The notes under the pieces were generated by a model, which worked only from the letters and a program-made list of their open reading frames with translations, searched no databases and was not told the DNA's origin. The position numbers and the translations under genes are program-made. A stretch of 33,531 bases of DNA from an uncultured Bacteroidaceae bacterium (lineage in GTDB: Bacteria; Bacteroidota; Bacteroidia; Bacteroidales; Bacteroidaceae): contig CAJOCU010000023.1 in assembly GCA_905233765.1 (NCBI GenBank), forward strand, positions 1 to 33,531, given 5' to 3'. Positions 32,159-33,531 of the stretch are shown here, in pieces; position 1 is the first letter of the stretch, and each line of letters starts with the position of its first letter.

Positions 32159-33531
<1,373 letters not shown>

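Overview
The window looks like chromosomal DNA of a fermentative, carbohydrate-degrading gut or rumen member of the Bacteroidota, most likely Prevotellaceae. Supporting signs are the Bacteroidota promoter signature (TAnnTTTG -7 box, sometimes with an upstream TTTG/TTG at 19-20 nt), the lack of Shine-Dalgarno sequences, an HU-like protein next to a 34-residue 'smalltalk' protein, a KDSA-type DAHP synthase fused to chorismate mutase, polysaccharide-degrading enzymes (PL11, GH97), and a pyruvate:ferredoxin oxidoreductase. No rRNA, tRNA, CRISPR array or insertion sequence was seen.

Layout. 1-800: 3' part of an HU-like gene, a repeat-rich gap and the smalltalk gene. 856-3279 (minus): a predicted outer-membrane helix-hairpin-helix protein and an acyl-CoA thioesterase, in one operon. 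3446-9432 (plus): an AAA ATPase and a DUF4435/TOPRIM-like protein (architecture of the PARIS anti-phage system), overlapping by 4 nt a rhamnogalacturonan lyase that is followed by a GH97 glycosidase; this block ends at a bidirectional terminator. 9474-13731 (minus): the Phe/Tyr biosynthesis cluster pheA - aminotransferase - DAHP synthase/chorismate mutase - prephenate dehydrogenase. 13830-17548 (minus): a secreted esterase and a secreted GHL10-type hydrolase. 17761-20353: glutamate dehydrogenase (plus) convergent with an OmpA-family porin (minus). 20490-23426 (minus): a large fusion of two receiver-like domains with a PEP/pyruvate-binding ATP-grasp domain. 23513-26340 (plus): a mosaic remnant of glucuronate isomerase, an ATP-grasp-like protein and a DUF4143-type ATPase. 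26391-32004 (plus): a secreted metallophosphoesterase, a 1331-residue secreted modular protein and an unannotated 56-residue protein. 32198-end (plus): pyruvate:ferredoxin oxidoreductase, frameshifted.

The strongest discovery is upstream of pheA. An 18-codon reading frame, MKFFNAYVYSYFYFTQTR (8 of 18 residues Phe or Tyr), is followed by an 8-bp perfect intrinsic terminator whose U-tract runs into the pheA start codon. A 9-nt segment covering the leader stop codon is exactly complementary to the 5' part of that terminator. This is the complete logic of ribosome-mediated attenuation, here for a combined Phe/Tyr operon in a Bacteroidota genome.

Other notable points: a dispersed GC-rich palindromic repeat present in several intergenic copies and apparently inserted in frame in the lyase gene (twice) and probably in the ATP-grasp gene; an AT-rich TTGAAA-type repeat that also forms the spacer of the pheA attenuator; a glucuronate isomerase/SDR mosaic that keeps one open frame across three junctions; and a short deletion that breaks the pyruvate:ferredoxin oxidoreductase frame.
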